Assembly (NCBI GenBank): GCA_046295975.1
Contig: JBKBMG010000029.1
Location: forward strand, 1-64,000
DNA: 64,000 nucleotides
From: UBA2357 sp046295975
GTDB lineage: Bacteria; Pseudomonadota; Gammaproteobacteria; Burkholderiales; Rhodocyclaceae
Direction of reading: 5' to 3'
Part shown: positions 25,114 to 33,688 of the stretch, piece after piece
Position numbering within the stretch: the stretch's first letter is position 1
Layout of the letters: the number at the start of each line of letters is the position of its first letter
Made by a program: the position numbers and the translations under genes
Notes under the pieces: model-generated
Databases searched by the model: none
What the model saw: the letters and a program-made list of their open reading frames with translations, nothing else
Told to the model about the DNA's origin: nothing

Positions 25114-25425
25114 GAATCGGCTCCTTGCTGTGCCGGCCGCGAGCGGCGCGTGTCGATGCAAACGGGCAGGGACGGGCGCGAACCAACGCGCCGGACCATG
25201 CCGACGGGCGAAGCGAATTGACGAAACCGGTGAATCTGCTTAACGTCGCCGGATTCCGTCGTGTGGGGCTGCGGGCCGGAGAGGCGGGGACGACGAAGCC
25301 GGCGTCCGCCACGTCCTCGGCGCGAAGCGTGTGCTCCGGCGCACGCCGCGTCCGCTGCCGGTGCGTCCCGCATTTCACCCACGACACGACTATTATCGGT
25401 GCTCTTCCGCCCGGCTTGGAACCCC
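25114..25425. promoter_or_regulatory. Intergenic region between the MBL hydrolase and the MerR regulator
   Basis: 312 bp between divergent genes. TATTAT at 25391-25396, 30 bp before the MerR start, is a possible -10 box without a clear -35. Nothing else was recognised. Confidence 0.35.
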
Positions 25426-25860
25426 ATGACGAACGACGACCGGACTTTCACGATCACCGAGCTCGCCCGCGAATTCGACATCACCCCCCGCGCCATCCGC
25501 TTCTACGAGGACCAGGGCTTGCTCAACCCTGCGCGGGCCGGGCGGGTGCGGGTCTATACCAAGGCCGATCGTACCCGCCTCAAGCTCACCCTGCGCGGCA
25601 AGCGACTTGGTTTGTCGCTGGCCGAGATCAAGGAGTTGATCGACATGTACGGCGGCGTGCGCAACTACGCACCGCAACTGCGCCGCTTCCTCAAGGTGCT
25701 GGCGACGCGCCGTGCCGCACTCGAGCAGCAGCGCGAGGACATCGAGGCAGTGCTGGGGGAGATCGCCATGCTTGAGAAGCAATGCACCGACCTGCTTGGC
25801 GATGATCCGGCCGGAGCGGCCGAGGCGCGTGCGGAACTGGCCAAGCGCGTCAGCGGCTGA
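25426..25860 (+). CDS. liuR: MerR-family regulator, LiuR-like
   Basis: 144-residue MerR protein. The N-terminal helix-turn-helix (residues 8-30, FTITELAREFDITPRAIRFYEDQGLL) is followed by the second wing and a coiled-coil dimerisation helix (about 85-125, rich in E, Q and L). Unlike metal-sensing MerR proteins it has no cysteine pair suited to metal binding. It heads the isovalerate/leucine degradation genes, as LiuR does in many proteobacteria, and a matching dyad lies in the promoter just downstream (25894-25921). It probably represses or activates the liu genes in response to a branched-chain acyl-CoA. The gene symbol rests on context. Confidence 0.8.
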   Translation: MTNDDRTFTITELAREFDITPRAIRFYEDQGLLNPARAGRVRVYTKADRTRLKLTLRGKRLGLSLAEIKELIDMYGGVRNYAPQLRRFLKVLATRRAALEQQREDIEAVLGEIAMLEKQCTDLLGDDPAGAAEARAELAKRVSG

Positions 25861-25893
25861 CGGCGGGGAGTGGCTCCTTGTTCCGGGTTTGAT

Positions 25894-25921
25894 TTGACGT
25901 TTACGTCAACGTAAGTACAAT
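25894..25921 (+). promoter_or_regulatory. liu promoter with MerR/LiuR-type operator
   Basis: TTGACG (25894-25899) and TACAAT (25916-25921), spacer 16 bp. Two nested dyads occupy it: TTGACGT-TT-ACGTCAA (25894-25909) and TTACGT-CA-ACGTAA (25901-25914), the second entirely between -35 and -10, where MerR proteins bind. It precedes the thioesterase and isovaleryl-CoA dehydrogenase genes. Confidence 0.75.
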
Positions 25922-25949
25922 GCCCAAAAAAATAGGTGGAGACCGCGGA

Positions 25950-26441
25950 ATGAAGTCCGATCGCCCCGTATTCGAAGCACGTGACCCCGGCTATGCCGCG
26001 CGTATTCGCGAGAGCTTTGCGCGCCAGAACGCAATGATGCTGATCGGTGCCCGTCTGGAAGCCGTTGCCCCGGGTTTCACGGAAATCCATCTGCCCTGCA
26101 CTGACGCGCTGACCCAGCAGCATGGCTACATTCATGGCGGTATCGTCGGCATGATTGCCGATTCGGCTGCCGGCTATGCGGCCGGCTCCCTCACCGATGC
26201 CGACACCGGCGTGCTCACCGTCGAGTACAAGATCAATCTGGTCGCACCGGCCGTGGGCGACATGCTGGTGGCGCGCGGTACGGTCATCCGTCCCGGGCGT
26301 ACGCTGCTGATCACCCGTGCCGACGTCTTTGCCGTCCGTGGCGCAACCTGGACGCTGTGCGCGACCATGCAGCAGACCATCATGGCAATTCCCGGCAAAC
26401 AAGAGAATGCCGCGCCACGGCTTGCACAGCGGGCGGGGTGA
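25950..26441 (+). CDS. PaaI-like hotdog-fold thioesterase
   Basis: 163 residues. The hotdog catalytic loop is visible as HGYIHGGIVGMIADSAAGYAA, where the HGG motif binds CoA and the Asp acts in catalysis; the second half contains VEYKINLVAPA and a GRTLLITRADVF strand typical of PaaI/YigI proteins. It would hydrolyse an acyl-CoA thioester, probably relieving CoA sequestration during leucine or isovalerate breakdown. The ATG at 25950 follows GGTGGAG, 8 nt upstream. First gene after the LiuR-type promoter, so likely part of that regulon. Confidence 0.85.
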   Translation: MKSDRPVFEARDPGYAARIRESFARQNAMMLIGARLEAVAPGFTEIHLPCTDALTQQHGYIHGGIVGMIADSAAGYAAGSLTDADTGVLTVEYKINLVAPAVGDMLVARGTVIRPGRTLLITRADVFAVRGATWTLCATMQQTIMAIPGKQENAAPRLAQRAG

Positions 26442-26563
26442 CTTTGCTACGGCGCTGAACCAGACTGAACCAGATCCGGGCTTCAGATGTAGATGAACGT
26501 CGGCGGCCACGCCAGAGACCACCGCCCGGCAGCGCCGGGACGACCGAACAAGGAGACTTAGCG

Positions 26564-27736
26564 ATGAACGTGCCCTGCCTCAACCTCAATCTCGGCGAAG
26601 ACATCGATGCACTGCGCGATGCGGTGTACAGCTTCGCGCAGAACGAGATCGCACCGCGCGCCGAGGCCATCGACCGGGACAACGAGTTCCCCGCCGATCT
26701 GTGGAGGAAATTCGGCGAAATGGGGCTGCTCGGCATGACCGCGGATGAGGAGTACGGCGGCACCGCAATGGGTTACCTTGCCCACATCGTTGCGATGGAG
26801 GAGATCTCCCGCGCGTCGGCGTCGGTCGGCTTGTCGTACGGGGCCCACTCCAATCTGTGCGTGAACCAGATCCGCCGTAACGGCAACGAGGCGCAGAAGC
26901 GCAAGTACCTGCCCAAACTGATTTCCGGCGAACACGTCGGCGCACTCGCGATGAGCGAGCCCAACGCCGGCTCCGACGTGGTCAGCATGAAGCTGCGTGC
27001 CGACCGGAAGGGCGACCGCTACGTGCTCAATGGCGCCAAGATGTGGATTACCAACGGCGGCGACGCCGACACCCTGGTGGTGTATGCCAAGACCGACCTT
27101 GAGGCCGGCCCGCGCGGCATCACCGCCTTCATCGTCGAAAAGGGCATGAAGGGTTTTTCCTGCGGCAGTCACCTCGACAAGCTCGGCATGCGCGGCTCCA
27201 ACACCTATCCGCTGTTCTTCGACGATTGCGAGGTGCCGGAGGAGAACGTGCTGGGCGGCATCGGCAATGGGGTCAAGGTGTTGATGAGCGGTCTCGACTA
27301 TGAACGCGCGGTGCTGTGCGGCGGTCCGCTGGGCATCATGGCCGGGTGCATGGACGTGGTCGTGCCCTATCTCCACGATCGCAAGCAGTTCGGCCAGAGC
27401 ATCGGCGAGTTCCAGCTCATGCAGGGCAAGGTGGCCGACATGTACACGGTGTGGAACGCCACCCGCGCCTACGTCTATGCCGTGGGCCAGGCCTGCGACC
27501 GCATGGACCACGCCCGCACGCTGCGCAAGGACGCCGCGGGTGCCATTCTGTATTCCGCCGAGAAGGCCACCTGGATGGCTGGCGAAGCCATCCAGACCCT
27601 GGGCGGGGTGGGCTATACCAACGAATACCCCGCCGGCCGCCTGTGGCGCGACGCCAAACTCTACGAGATCGGCGCAGGCACCAGCGAGATCCGTCGCATG
27701 CTGATCGGCCGCGAACTGTTCGCCGAAACCCTGTAA
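26564..27736 (+). CDS. liuA: Isovaleryl-CoA dehydrogenase
   Basis: 390-residue FAD flavoprotein oxidising isovaleryl-CoA to 3-methylcrotonyl-CoA, the first committed step of the leucine pathway. The diagnostic feature is seen: E247 in GLDYERAVLCGG is the catalytic base position specific to isovaleryl-CoA dehydrogenases, while the usual acyl-CoA dehydrogenase glutamate near the C-terminus is replaced by alanine (YEIGAGTSEIRR rather than YEGT). Other signatures are MSEPNAGSDVVSM and MWITNGGDADTLVVYAK. AAGGAG lies before the ATG at 26564. It passes electrons to ETF. Confidence 0.96.
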   Translation: MNVPCLNLNLGEDIDALRDAVYSFAQNEIAPRAEAIDRDNEFPADLWRKFGEMGLLGMTADEEYGGTAMGYLAHIVAMEEISRASASVGLSYGAHSNLCVNQIRRNGNEAQKRKYLPKLISGEHVGALAMSEPNAGSDVVSMKLRADRKGDRYVLNGAKMWITNGGDADTLVVYAKTDLEAGPRGITAFIVEKGMKGFSCGSHLDKLGMRGSNTYPLFFDDCEVPEENVLGGIGNGVKVLMSGLDYERAVLCGGPLGIMAGCMDVVVPYLHDRKQFGQSIGEFQLMQGKVADMYTVWNATRAYVYAVGQACDRMDHARTLRKDAAGAILYSAEKATWMAGEAIQTLGGVGYTNEYPAGRLWRDAKLYEIGAGTSEIRRMLIGRELFAETL

Positions 27737-27788
27737 CACCCGGTGCGGCCCTGCCGTGGCCGCAAGGGAAGCACTGATTTATTTCCAA

Positions 27789-27853
27789 CCGTTCGGGCCT
27801 GTCGAAGCCCTTGATTTTCTTGGGATGCCCTTCGAAGAACTCAGGGTGAACGG
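27789..27853. repeat. Imperfect inverted repeat resembling a dispersed intergenic element
   Basis: CCGTTCGGGCCTG-TCGAAG (27789-27810) and, inverted, the segment at 27828-27853 with TTCGAAG and GGTGAACGG. The outer CCGTTC/GAACGG and inner TCGAAG/CTTCGA arms match. Elements of the type 'CCGTTC...CCTG..TCGAAG' are scattered between genes in betaproteobacteria, often as REP-like elements or terminators. Only this fairly complete copy was noticed here. Confidence 0.45.
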
Positions 27854-27931
27854 ACTTGACCAGTGTTTCCCAAGGTATTTCGCAAGGTACTCGATTCACC
27901 CGTTTTCACCCATTCGACCAGGAGCACTGCC

Positions 27932-29122
27932 ATGTCCGACCCCATCGTCATCGCCTCCGCCGCCCGTACCGCCATGGGTGGCTTCCAGGGTGACTTGTCC
28001 AGCCTGACCAGCCCGGAACTGGGTGGCGTGGCCATCCGCGCGGCGGTGGCGCGGGCGGGCCTGGCGCCCGAGCAGATCGAGGAAGTGATCATGGGCTGCG
28101 TGCTGTCGGCCGGCGTCGGCCAGGCGCCCGCCCGCCAGGCAGCACTGCGGGCCGGGCTGCCGCTGTCGGCAGGCTGCACCACGGTGAACAAGGTGTGCGG
28201 CTCGGGCATGAAGGCCACCATGCTGGCCCACGACCTGCTCACGGCCGGCAGCAACGCAGTGATGGTCGCGGGCGGCATGGAATCCATGTCCAACGCCCCC
28301 TACATGCTGCCGAAGGCACGCGGTGGCTATCGCCTGGGGCACGGCCAGTTGCTCGACCACATGTTCTTCGACGGCCTGGAAGACCGCTATTCCGAAGAGA
28401 ACAAGGGCCGGCTCATGGGCACCTTCGCCGAGGACTGCGCCAGTCACTACCAGTTCAGTCGTGCCGTGCAGGACGAATTCGCGGTGGCCTCCACCACCCG
28501 CGCCCAAGCCGCGATCCAGGGCGGCGACTTCGAGTGGGAGATAGCACCGGTGAGCATCTCCGGACGCAAGGGCGAAACCATCGTCAGCCGCGACGAACAA
28601 CCGCTCAAGGCCCAGCTCGACAAGATCGCCACGCTCAAGCCGGCCTTCAAGCAAGACGGCAGTGTCACCGCCGCCAACTCCAGTTCGATCTCCGACGGTG
28701 CTGCCGCGCTGGTGCTGATGCGCCGCTCCACTGCCGAGCAGCTGGGTGTCGCACCGCTTGCCACCATCGTCGGCCACGCCACGCACGGCCAGGCGCCGCA
28801 GTGGTTCACCACCGCGCCAGTAGGCGCCATGCAGAAAGTGCTGGCCAAGGCCGGCTGGCGTGTCGGTGATGTGGACCTGTGGGAAATCAACGAGGCCTTC
28901 GCCGTGGTCACGCTGGCCGCCATCCGTGAGCTCGAGCTCGCCCACGACAAGGTCAATGTGAACGGCGGTGCCTGCGCGCTGGGTCACCCCATAGGCGCAT
29001 CCGGCGCTCGTATCCTCGTCACCCTGCTGGGCGCGCTGCGCCGGCGTGGCGGCAAGCGCGGCGTGGCCAGCCTGTGCATTGGTGGCGGCGAGGCCACCGC
29101 GATGGCCGTGGAACTTTGCTGA
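27932..29122 (+). CDS. Acetyl-CoA C-acetyltransferase (thiolase)
   Basis: 396-residue thiolase. The acyl-accepting cysteine is C89 in VNKVCGSGMKA, the histidine site lies in NEAFAVVTLA and the second cysteine in GGACALGHPIGASGAR; all are intact. It interconverts two acetyl-CoA with acetoacetyl-CoA. Placed after isovaleryl-CoA dehydrogenase, it probably cleaves the acetoacetyl-CoA derived from the HMG-CoA lyase product, and could also feed the PHA synthase at 22.2 kb. The ATG at 27932 follows AGGAG, 7 nt upstream; the open frame upstream to 27863 is non-coding. Confidence 0.93.
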   Translation: MSDPIVIASAARTAMGGFQGDLSSLTSPELGGVAIRAAVARAGLAPEQIEEVIMGCVLSAGVGQAPARQAALRAGLPLSAGCTTVNKVCGSGMKATMLAHDLLTAGSNAVMVAGGMESMSNAPYMLPKARGGYRLGHGQLLDHMFFDGLEDRYSEENKGRLMGTFAEDCASHYQFSRAVQDEFAVASTTRAQAAIQGGDFEWEIAPVSISGRKGETIVSRDEQPLKAQLDKIATLKPAFKQDGSVTAANSSSISDGAAALVLMRRSTAEQLGVAPLATIVGHATHGQAPQWFTTAPVGAMQKVLAKAGWRVGDVDLWEINEAFAVVTLAAIRELELAHDKVNVNGGACALGHPIGASGARILVTLLGALRRRGGKRGVASLCIGGGEATAMAVELC

Positions 29123-29146
29123 GCAATCGTACCGAGAGCCTGAACG

Positions 29147-30292
29147 ATGATTCTGACCCAAGAGCAGGAAATGATCCGCGACTCGCTGCGCGCCTTCGCG
29201 CAGGAGCGCCTGGCCCCCTTCGCCGCCGAGTGGGACCGCAACCATACCTTTCCGCGCGAGGCGCTCAAGGAGCTTGCCGAGCTCGGGGCGCTGGGCATGG
29301 TCGTACCCGAGACGTGGGGCGGGGCCGGCATGGACTACATGAGCCTGGTGTTGGCGCTGGAGGAAATCGCCGCCGGCGACGGCGCCACCTCCACCATCGT
29401 CAGCGTGCAGAACTCGCTGCCCTGCGGCATCCTCAACCGCTACGGCAGTGATGCGCAGAAGGAAGCCTGGCTCAGGCCGCTTGCGCGCGGCGAAAAGCTC
29501 GGCTGCTTTTGCCTGACCGAGCCGCACACCGGCTCCGATGCGTCGGCGCTGCGCACCAGCGCCCAGCGGGCGAGTGACGGTAATGGCGAAGGCTGGGTGC
29601 TCAACGGCGTCAAGCAGTTCATCACCACCGGCAAGCATGCCGATATGGCGATCGTCTTCGCCGTCACCGACAAGGCTGCCGGCAAGAAGGGTATATCCTG
29701 CTTTCTCGTGCCCGCCGATGCGCCGGGCTACATCGTCGGCCGGGTGGAAGAGAAGATGGGCCAGAAAGCCTCCGACACCACCCAGATCCTGTTCGAAAAC
29801 TGCCGCGTACCCGCCAGTGCCCTGGTCGGTGCGGAAGGCGAAGGTTACCGGATCGCCCTGTCCAATCTCGAAGCCGGTCGTATCGGCATTGCCGCGCAAT
29901 GCCTGGGCATGGCGCGTGCCGCACTGGAAGCGGCGGTCAACTACGCGCAGGAACGGGAGGCTTTCGGCAAGCCCATCTTCGAGCACCAGGCGGTGAACTT
30001 CCGCCTTGCCGACATGGCGACCCGGCTGGAGGCCGCCCGTCAACTCGTTTGGCATGCTGCCAGCCTCAAGGACGCGGGCCGCCCGTGCCTGAAGGAAGCG
30101 TCCATGGCCAAGCTGTTCGCCTCCGAGATGGCCGAGTCCGTGTGCTCCGACGCCATCCAGGTGCATGGCGGCTACGGCTATGTGAGCGACTTCCCGGTCG
30201 AGCGCATCTACCGCGACGTGCGCGTGTGCCAGATTTACGAGGGCGCCTCCGACATCCAGCGCATGGTCATCGGCCGCGCGCTGGCAGACTGA
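29147..30292 (+). CDS. Acyl-CoA dehydrogenase
   Basis: 381-residue acyl-CoA dehydrogenase with the standard layout: helical N-terminal domain, beta domain with CLTEPHTGSDASAL and KQFITTGKHADMAIVF, and C-terminal helical domain with the catalytic glutamate in CQIYEGASDIQR. Unlike the neighbouring isovaleryl-CoA dehydrogenase it uses the common glutamate position, pointing to a short or branched straight-chain acyl-CoA such as butyryl- or 2-methylbutyryl-CoA. It starts 25 bp after the thiolase, so they form an operon. Substrate not resolved. Confidence 0.93.
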   Translation: MILTQEQEMIRDSLRAFAQERLAPFAAEWDRNHTFPREALKELAELGALGMVVPETWGGAGMDYMSLVLALEEIAAGDGATSTIVSVQNSLPCGILNRYGSDAQKEAWLRPLARGEKLGCFCLTEPHTGSDASALRTSAQRASDGNGEGWVLNGVKQFITTGKHADMAIVFAVTDKAAGKKGISCFLVPADAPGYIVGRVEEKMGQKASDTTQILFENCRVPASALVGAEGEGYRIALSNLEAGRIGIAAQCLGMARAALEAAVNYAQEREAFGKPIFEHQAVNFRLADMATRLEAARQLVWHAASLKDAGRPCLKEASMAKLFASEMAESVCSDAIQVHGGYGYVSDFPVERIYRDVRVCQIYEGASDIQRMVIGRALAD

Positions 30293-30389
30293 GGGCCACC
30301 GCCCGGCGTTGTTTCCCCCGGTCCCGTGCCCATGCCTCCGTGGGTACGCTGCCTCCCTCTCATACCTGCGGAGCCGCACGGGATCATTG

Positions 30390-30455
30390 CGCCTCGAAGC
30401 CCCCGCCGTGCGATGCTATCGTCGCACGGTGAGCAGGTGCTTCGAGGCGTTTTTC
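30390..30455 (+). terminator. Nested inverted repeat followed by a T-run
   Basis: Outer arms GCCTCGAAGC (30391-30400) and GCTTCGAGGC (30439-30448), extended by C30390-G30449; inner arms CCGTGCGA (30406-30413) and TCGCACGG (30422-30429). The outer stem is followed by GTTTTTC (30449-30455). It would end the liu upstream operon about 100 nt past the acyl-CoA dehydrogenase stop. Confidence 0.7.
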
Positions 30456-30519
30456 TTGAGTCGAGGTACGCTTCACAAACGGTCGCGCAGTCGGTTCATT
30501 GCAAGCTCGGAGCATGTGG

Positions 30520-30924
30520 ATGCAGCCCCACCTCGAAGTACCGCTGGACGAAGTCGAAATCACCGCCATCCGCGCTCAGGGCGCCGGCGGGCAGAACGTC
30601 AACAAGGTCTCGAATGCCGTGCATCTGCGCTTCGACATCGCGACCTCCAGCCTGCCCGAAGAGGTGCGCACGCGCCTGCTGCGGCTTGGCGACCACCGCA
30701 TCAGCAAGGACGGCGTCGTGATCATCAAGGCGCAGAAATTCCGCAGCCTGGAAAAGAACCGCGCCGAGGCCATCCGTCGGCTGGAAGACCTCATCAACCG
30801 CGCCGCCGTGCCCCCCAAGCCCCGGCGACCGACCAAACCCACCCGCGCCTCCATCACCCGACGGCTGGACAGCAAGGCCAGACGGGCGTCGGTGAAAGCC
30901 GCGCGCGGAAAGGTGGAGGCGTAG
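30520..30924 (+). CDS. arfB: Alternative ribosome-rescue factor / peptidyl-tRNA hydrolase
   Basis: 134-residue ArfB/YaeJ-type protein that frees ribosomes stalled at mRNA ends by hydrolysing peptidyl-tRNA. The catalytic GGQ is at residues 23-25 in RAQGAGGQNVNKVSNAV, as in class I release factors, and a long lysine/arginine-rich C-terminal tail (from about residue 95, with PKPRRPTKPTRASITRRLDS) fits the mRNA entry channel. The ATG at 30520 was chosen because CGGAG lies 7 nt upstream; the ATG at 30514 is too close to it. No obvious link to the liu genes around it. Confidence 0.93.
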   Translation: MQPHLEVPLDEVEITAIRAQGAGGQNVNKVSNAVHLRFDIATSSLPEEVRTRLLRLGDHRISKDGVVIIKAQKFRSLEKNRAEAIRRLEDLINRAAVPPKPRRPTKPTRASITRRLDSKARRASVKAARGKVEA

Positions 30925-30980
30925 CGCGGTCGGCGTCGGGTGGTTTGTCATGTGGCGTATTGGACGTAATATTCGTATCC

Positions 30981-31100
30981 ATGATTGCCAGGGATGCTTT
31001 TCGCATGACTGCTGAACGTTACTTCACCGACGATCCTGGTTTGTCGCTGAACCAAATCGTGGCCGACGATGAGGAAAGTGCCCGCGGAGTCGCCGCATGA
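30981..31100 (+). CDS. Possible 39-residue ORF coupled to the PDDEXK nuclease
   Basis: ATG at 30981, 39 codons, with TGA overlapping the nuclease ATG (ATGA, 4 nt). The protein has a basic start and an acidic end (SLNQIVADDEESARGVAA). The overlap and the close spacing suggest translational coupling, as for an antitoxin or leader peptide. No homology recognised; it may be a fragment of a longer former gene. Confidence 0.35.
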   Translation: MIARDAFRMTAERYFTDDPGLSLNQIVADDEESARGVAA

Positions 31101-32254
31101 GCGCTCCCGCACGGCCGTCCGAACGGGGCGAGTGCTCCCTGGGGGAGGATGTCGCGCAGCGCCAGGAGGGCAGTGCAGACAACGCGGAGGGCCAGCCCCC
31201 GGTGTTGCCGCTGGAACCCCTGCACGACGAACTGCGCGACCTCATCGCTGCCAGCCGCCAACGTCTGGCAGCGACGGTCAACGCCGAGCTGACCCTGCTG
31301 TACTGGCGCATCGGCCAACGCCTGACCAGCGAAGTGTTGGGGGGCGAACGCGCCCGGTATGGGGCCCAGTTGATGGATCGCCTCGGCGAGCGTCTGGCCG
31401 GCGAGTTCGGTCGTGGCTTCGAGGCCAAGAACCTGCGCCGCATGGTTCAGTTTGCCCAGGCTTTTGCCGATGGCTCAATTGTCGCGACGCTGTCACGACA
31501 ATTGAGCTGGAGCCATGTCGTCGCCCTGTTGCCGCTCAAGTCGCCCGAAGCGCGACAGTACTACGCCGAGCAGGCAACCCTGGAGCGCTGGAGCGTGCGC
31601 GAACTGCGCCAGCAGATCGAACGCAAGGCTTTCGAGCGCCGCGTCATTGCCAGCGCCCAGGCGCCTGAATCGAGTGTATCGCTCGCGCTCGACGTATCAT
31701 CCGATGCTGGCACTTCCCCCACCCTGGTTTTCAAGGATCCCTATTTCCTCGACTTCCTCGGGCTGCGCCAGGGCCACGACGAAGCCGATCTGGAAACCGC
31801 CATCCTGCGCCAGTTCGAAGCCTTTATCCTCGAACTCGGTCGAGGCTTCGCCTTTGTCGAGCGCCAGAAGCGCATGGTCATCGACGGGGAGGACTTCTAC
31901 CTCGATCTGCTCTTCTTCCACCGCCGCCTGCGTCGACTAGTCGCCATTGAACTCAAACTCGGTCGCTTCAAGGCCGCCCACAAGGGCCAGATGGAGCTCT
32001 ACCTCAAGTGGCTGGACAAGCACGAGCGCCAGCTCGACGAAGAAGCTCCCATCGGCCTGATCCTCTGCGCCGAATCGAGCCGGGAACAGGTGGAACTGCT
32101 GCAAATGCACAAGGACGGCATCACCGTCGCCGAATACTGGACAGAACTGCCGTCCAAGGCGGAGCTGGAGCAACGCTTGCATGCGGCGCTGGTGGAGGCG
32201 CGCGAGCAGCTTGCGAGGCGGGGCGTGTTGTTGGCGGGGGGCGAGGATGATTGA
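31097..32254 (+). CDS. YhcG-family (DUF1016) PDDEXK nuclease-domain protein
   Basis: 385 residues. The N-terminal part (about 45-190) is the DUF1016 N domain, with LYWRIGQRLTSEV and GFEAKNLRRMVQFAQAF then SWSHVVALLPL. The C-terminal part (about 215-360) is a PDDEXK-like nuclease: KDPYFLDFLGL, GEDFYLDLLFFHRRLRRL and VAIELKLGRFKAAHKGQ, where the Asp, Glu and Lys of the active site are all present. Relatives occur near restriction and toxin genes and as standalone accessory genes; function not established. It sits in the segment that breaks the liu cluster, suggesting acquisition. The ATG overlaps a 39-codon ORF. Confidence 0.88.
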   Translation: MSAPARPSERGECSLGEDVAQRQEGSADNAEGQPPVLPLEPLHDELRDLIAASRQRLAATVNAELTLLYWRIGQRLTSEVLGGERARYGAQLMDRLGERLAGEFGRGFEAKNLRRMVQFAQAFADGSIVATLSRQLSWSHVVALLPLKSPEARQYYAEQATLERWSVRELRQQIERKAFERRVIASAQAPESSVSLALDVSSDAGTSPTLVFKDPYFLDFLGLRQGHDEADLETAILRQFEAFILELGRGFAFVERQKRMVIDGEDFYLDLLFFHRRLRRLVAIELKLGRFKAAHKGQMELYLKWLDKHERQLDEEAPIGLILCAESSREQVELLQMHKDGITVAEYWTELPSKAELEQRLHAALVEAREQLARRGVLLAGGEDD

Positions 32255-32502
32255 GTTTGCGCGGTGTCCGCTTTCTCGCCGCCGAATATTTCACTGTCAA
32301 GACGTACGGCGGACGCATCGACTCGCTGGAGTTGGGCCGCAAACTTTCCCACGAAACCGGGCAAACGTGGCGACGGATTCTCGGCCATGAACGCATTGCC
32401 GGACCGATGGGCGCTGGCCTCCTCAAGGACGGCGCACCCGCGAAGGAAAAGAGCAGGAACGGCAGAGGCTTGCCGCATCCTTCGGCGTGCCGCGAGGCGT
32501 AA
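32251..32502 (+). CDS. Possible short ORF after the nuclease gene
   Basis: TTG at 32251 overlaps the nuclease stop and opens 83 codons. The first 50 (VRFLAAEYFTVKTYGGRIDS, then ELGRKLSHETGQTWRRIL) look protein-like; the rest is arginine-rich and doubtful. An ATG at 32247 in another frame gives 47 less convincing codons. It may be a gene remnant. Confidence 0.2.
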   Translation: MSLRGVRFLAAEYFTVKTYGGRIDSLELGRKLSHETGQTWRRILGHERIAGPMGAGLLKDGAPAKEKSRNGRGLPHPSACREA

Positions 32503-32526
32503 GCCCTATCTTCGAGCTCGCGACAT

Positions 32527-33117
32527 ATGAATAGAAACGCTGCCCTCATCGCGGTCAAGATCGTACTCACCATCCCGGTTGCGTATGCCCTGGTTTACCC
32601 GTTTCTGAACCCGGACGTGTCTGGCGGGATCTTCAAGGAATTCGAAGTGCTGGGGCTGGTCGGGAGCATCATCTTTGCGGCGGTGTTTCTGGCGTTGGTG
32701 TTCTTGTACTGCCGCGATCTATCCCGGTCGCTCGCCCTCGTTCGCCCGAGTGCGCGCACAGCGTCGCCACGAAGCGTCTGGCTCATGTTCCTGATTCCCT
32801 ACAACTTCGTGGAGGACTTCTTCATTGTCGCGAACGTCGCGAACTCCCTGCGCGCGGAGGCGCAGTCGAACAAAGCGCTGCTGCCCTTCAGACGCTTCGG
32901 AATGGTGTCCGGGCTTGGTTGGTGCTCGGCACAAATCGTGTCATTGCTGCCGAATGAGCTTGGTGCAGTTGCCGGGGCGCTGGCCTTGCCGCTATGGATC
33001 GTCCATTGGCGATTGATCCGTCGGGTGAATGCGGTGCTCGCACAGGCCGCGGCGGCATGCAAGCACGCCAACGATTCGAGTCGGCCATCTTGGGCGGCGG
33101 CCGACCTCCGTCGGTAG
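32527..33117 (+). CDS. Hypothetical membrane protein
   Basis: 196 residues with about four hydrophobic segments (roughly residues 6-26, 40-62, 78-98, 130-152). The loop segment VEDFFIVANVANSLR between the third and fourth helices is distinctive. Not assigned to a family. It stands between the nuclease and an NTF2-like gene, all transcribed the same way, in the accessory interruption of the liu genes. The ATG at 32527 starts with a short basic stretch before the first helix, consistent with an uncleaved anchor. Confidence 0.6.
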   Translation: MNRNAALIAVKIVLTIPVAYALVYPFLNPDVSGGIFKEFEVLGLVGSIIFAAVFLALVFLYCRDLSRSLALVRPSARTASPRSVWLMFLIPYNFVEDFFIVANVANSLRAEAQSNKALLPFRRFGMVSGLGWCSAQIVSLLPNELGAVAGALALPLWIVHWRLIRRVNAVLAQAAAACKHANDSSRPSWAAADLRR

Positions 33118-33310
33118 GCCATGCGGCATGAAGACCTTCTTCCGCTCCCAGATGGCCAGTGGCCGAGTCGACTTCGCGCAATACTGAAGCTGCCCTACAG
33201 GCGCGGGATGTTGGCCCAGGCAGCGAGGCCCATCCGTTCGCGGGCCGCGGAGCGTTCGCCCTGCTCGGTTCGGGCTCTCACCCGTTAAAGTCCGGCGGTC
33301 CCAAATAGTC

Positions 33311-33688
33311 ATGAGCACCGAACCAATGCGCACTCCGGAAGAAGTCGTTCAACGTCAGCTTGATGCATACAACCGCAAGGACATCGATGCTTGGCTTTCG
33401 ACGTACGCGGCTGACGCGATGCAGTTCGAGTTACATGGCGGCGTGCTCGCCTCGGGCCATGAGGAGCTGCGGTCTCGTATGCTGGGGCGGTTCGCCGAGC
33501 CCGGTTTGCATGCCAGGCTTCTGAGCCGCACGGTTCTGGAGAACGTTGTTGTCGATCACGAGCTTGTCACGCGCTGCTTTCCGGAAGGTCAGGGAACGGT
33601 GGAGATGTTGTGCATCTACGAGGTGGCTGACGGCTTGATCCAGAAGGCTACATTCGCCCTCGGCGCAAAAAGGTTCGCGCGCCCCTAG
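33311..33688 (+). CDS. SnoaL/NTF2-like domain protein
   Basis: 125 residues with the NTF2/SnoaL-like opening PEEVVQRQLDAYNRKDIDAW, followed by YAADAMQFELHGG and a late VEMLCIYEVADGLIQKA, which is the usual cone-shaped fold. Such proteins are isomerases, hydrolases or polyketide cyclases of small substrates; no catalytic set can be named here. The stop codon overlaps the stop of the convergent methyltransferase gene (CTAG at 33685-33688). The 193 bp upstream of it hold no other gene. Confidence 0.75.
   Translation: MSTEPMRTPEEVVQRQLDAYNRKDIDAWLSTYAADAMQFELHGGVLASGHEELRSRMLGRFAEPGLHARLLSRTVLENVVVDHELVTRCFPEGQGTVEMLCIYEVADGLIQKATFALGAKRFARP

Noticed and set aside
27789..27853. Insertion-sequence end or transposon remnant
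   Set aside because: No transposase fragment or target duplication; kept only as a dispersed intergenic repeat-like element.
27896..30379. Open frame of 827 codons on the - strand
   Set aside because: It is antisense to the thiolase and acyl-CoA dehydrogenase genes, both of which have intact motifs; its composition is shadow-like.
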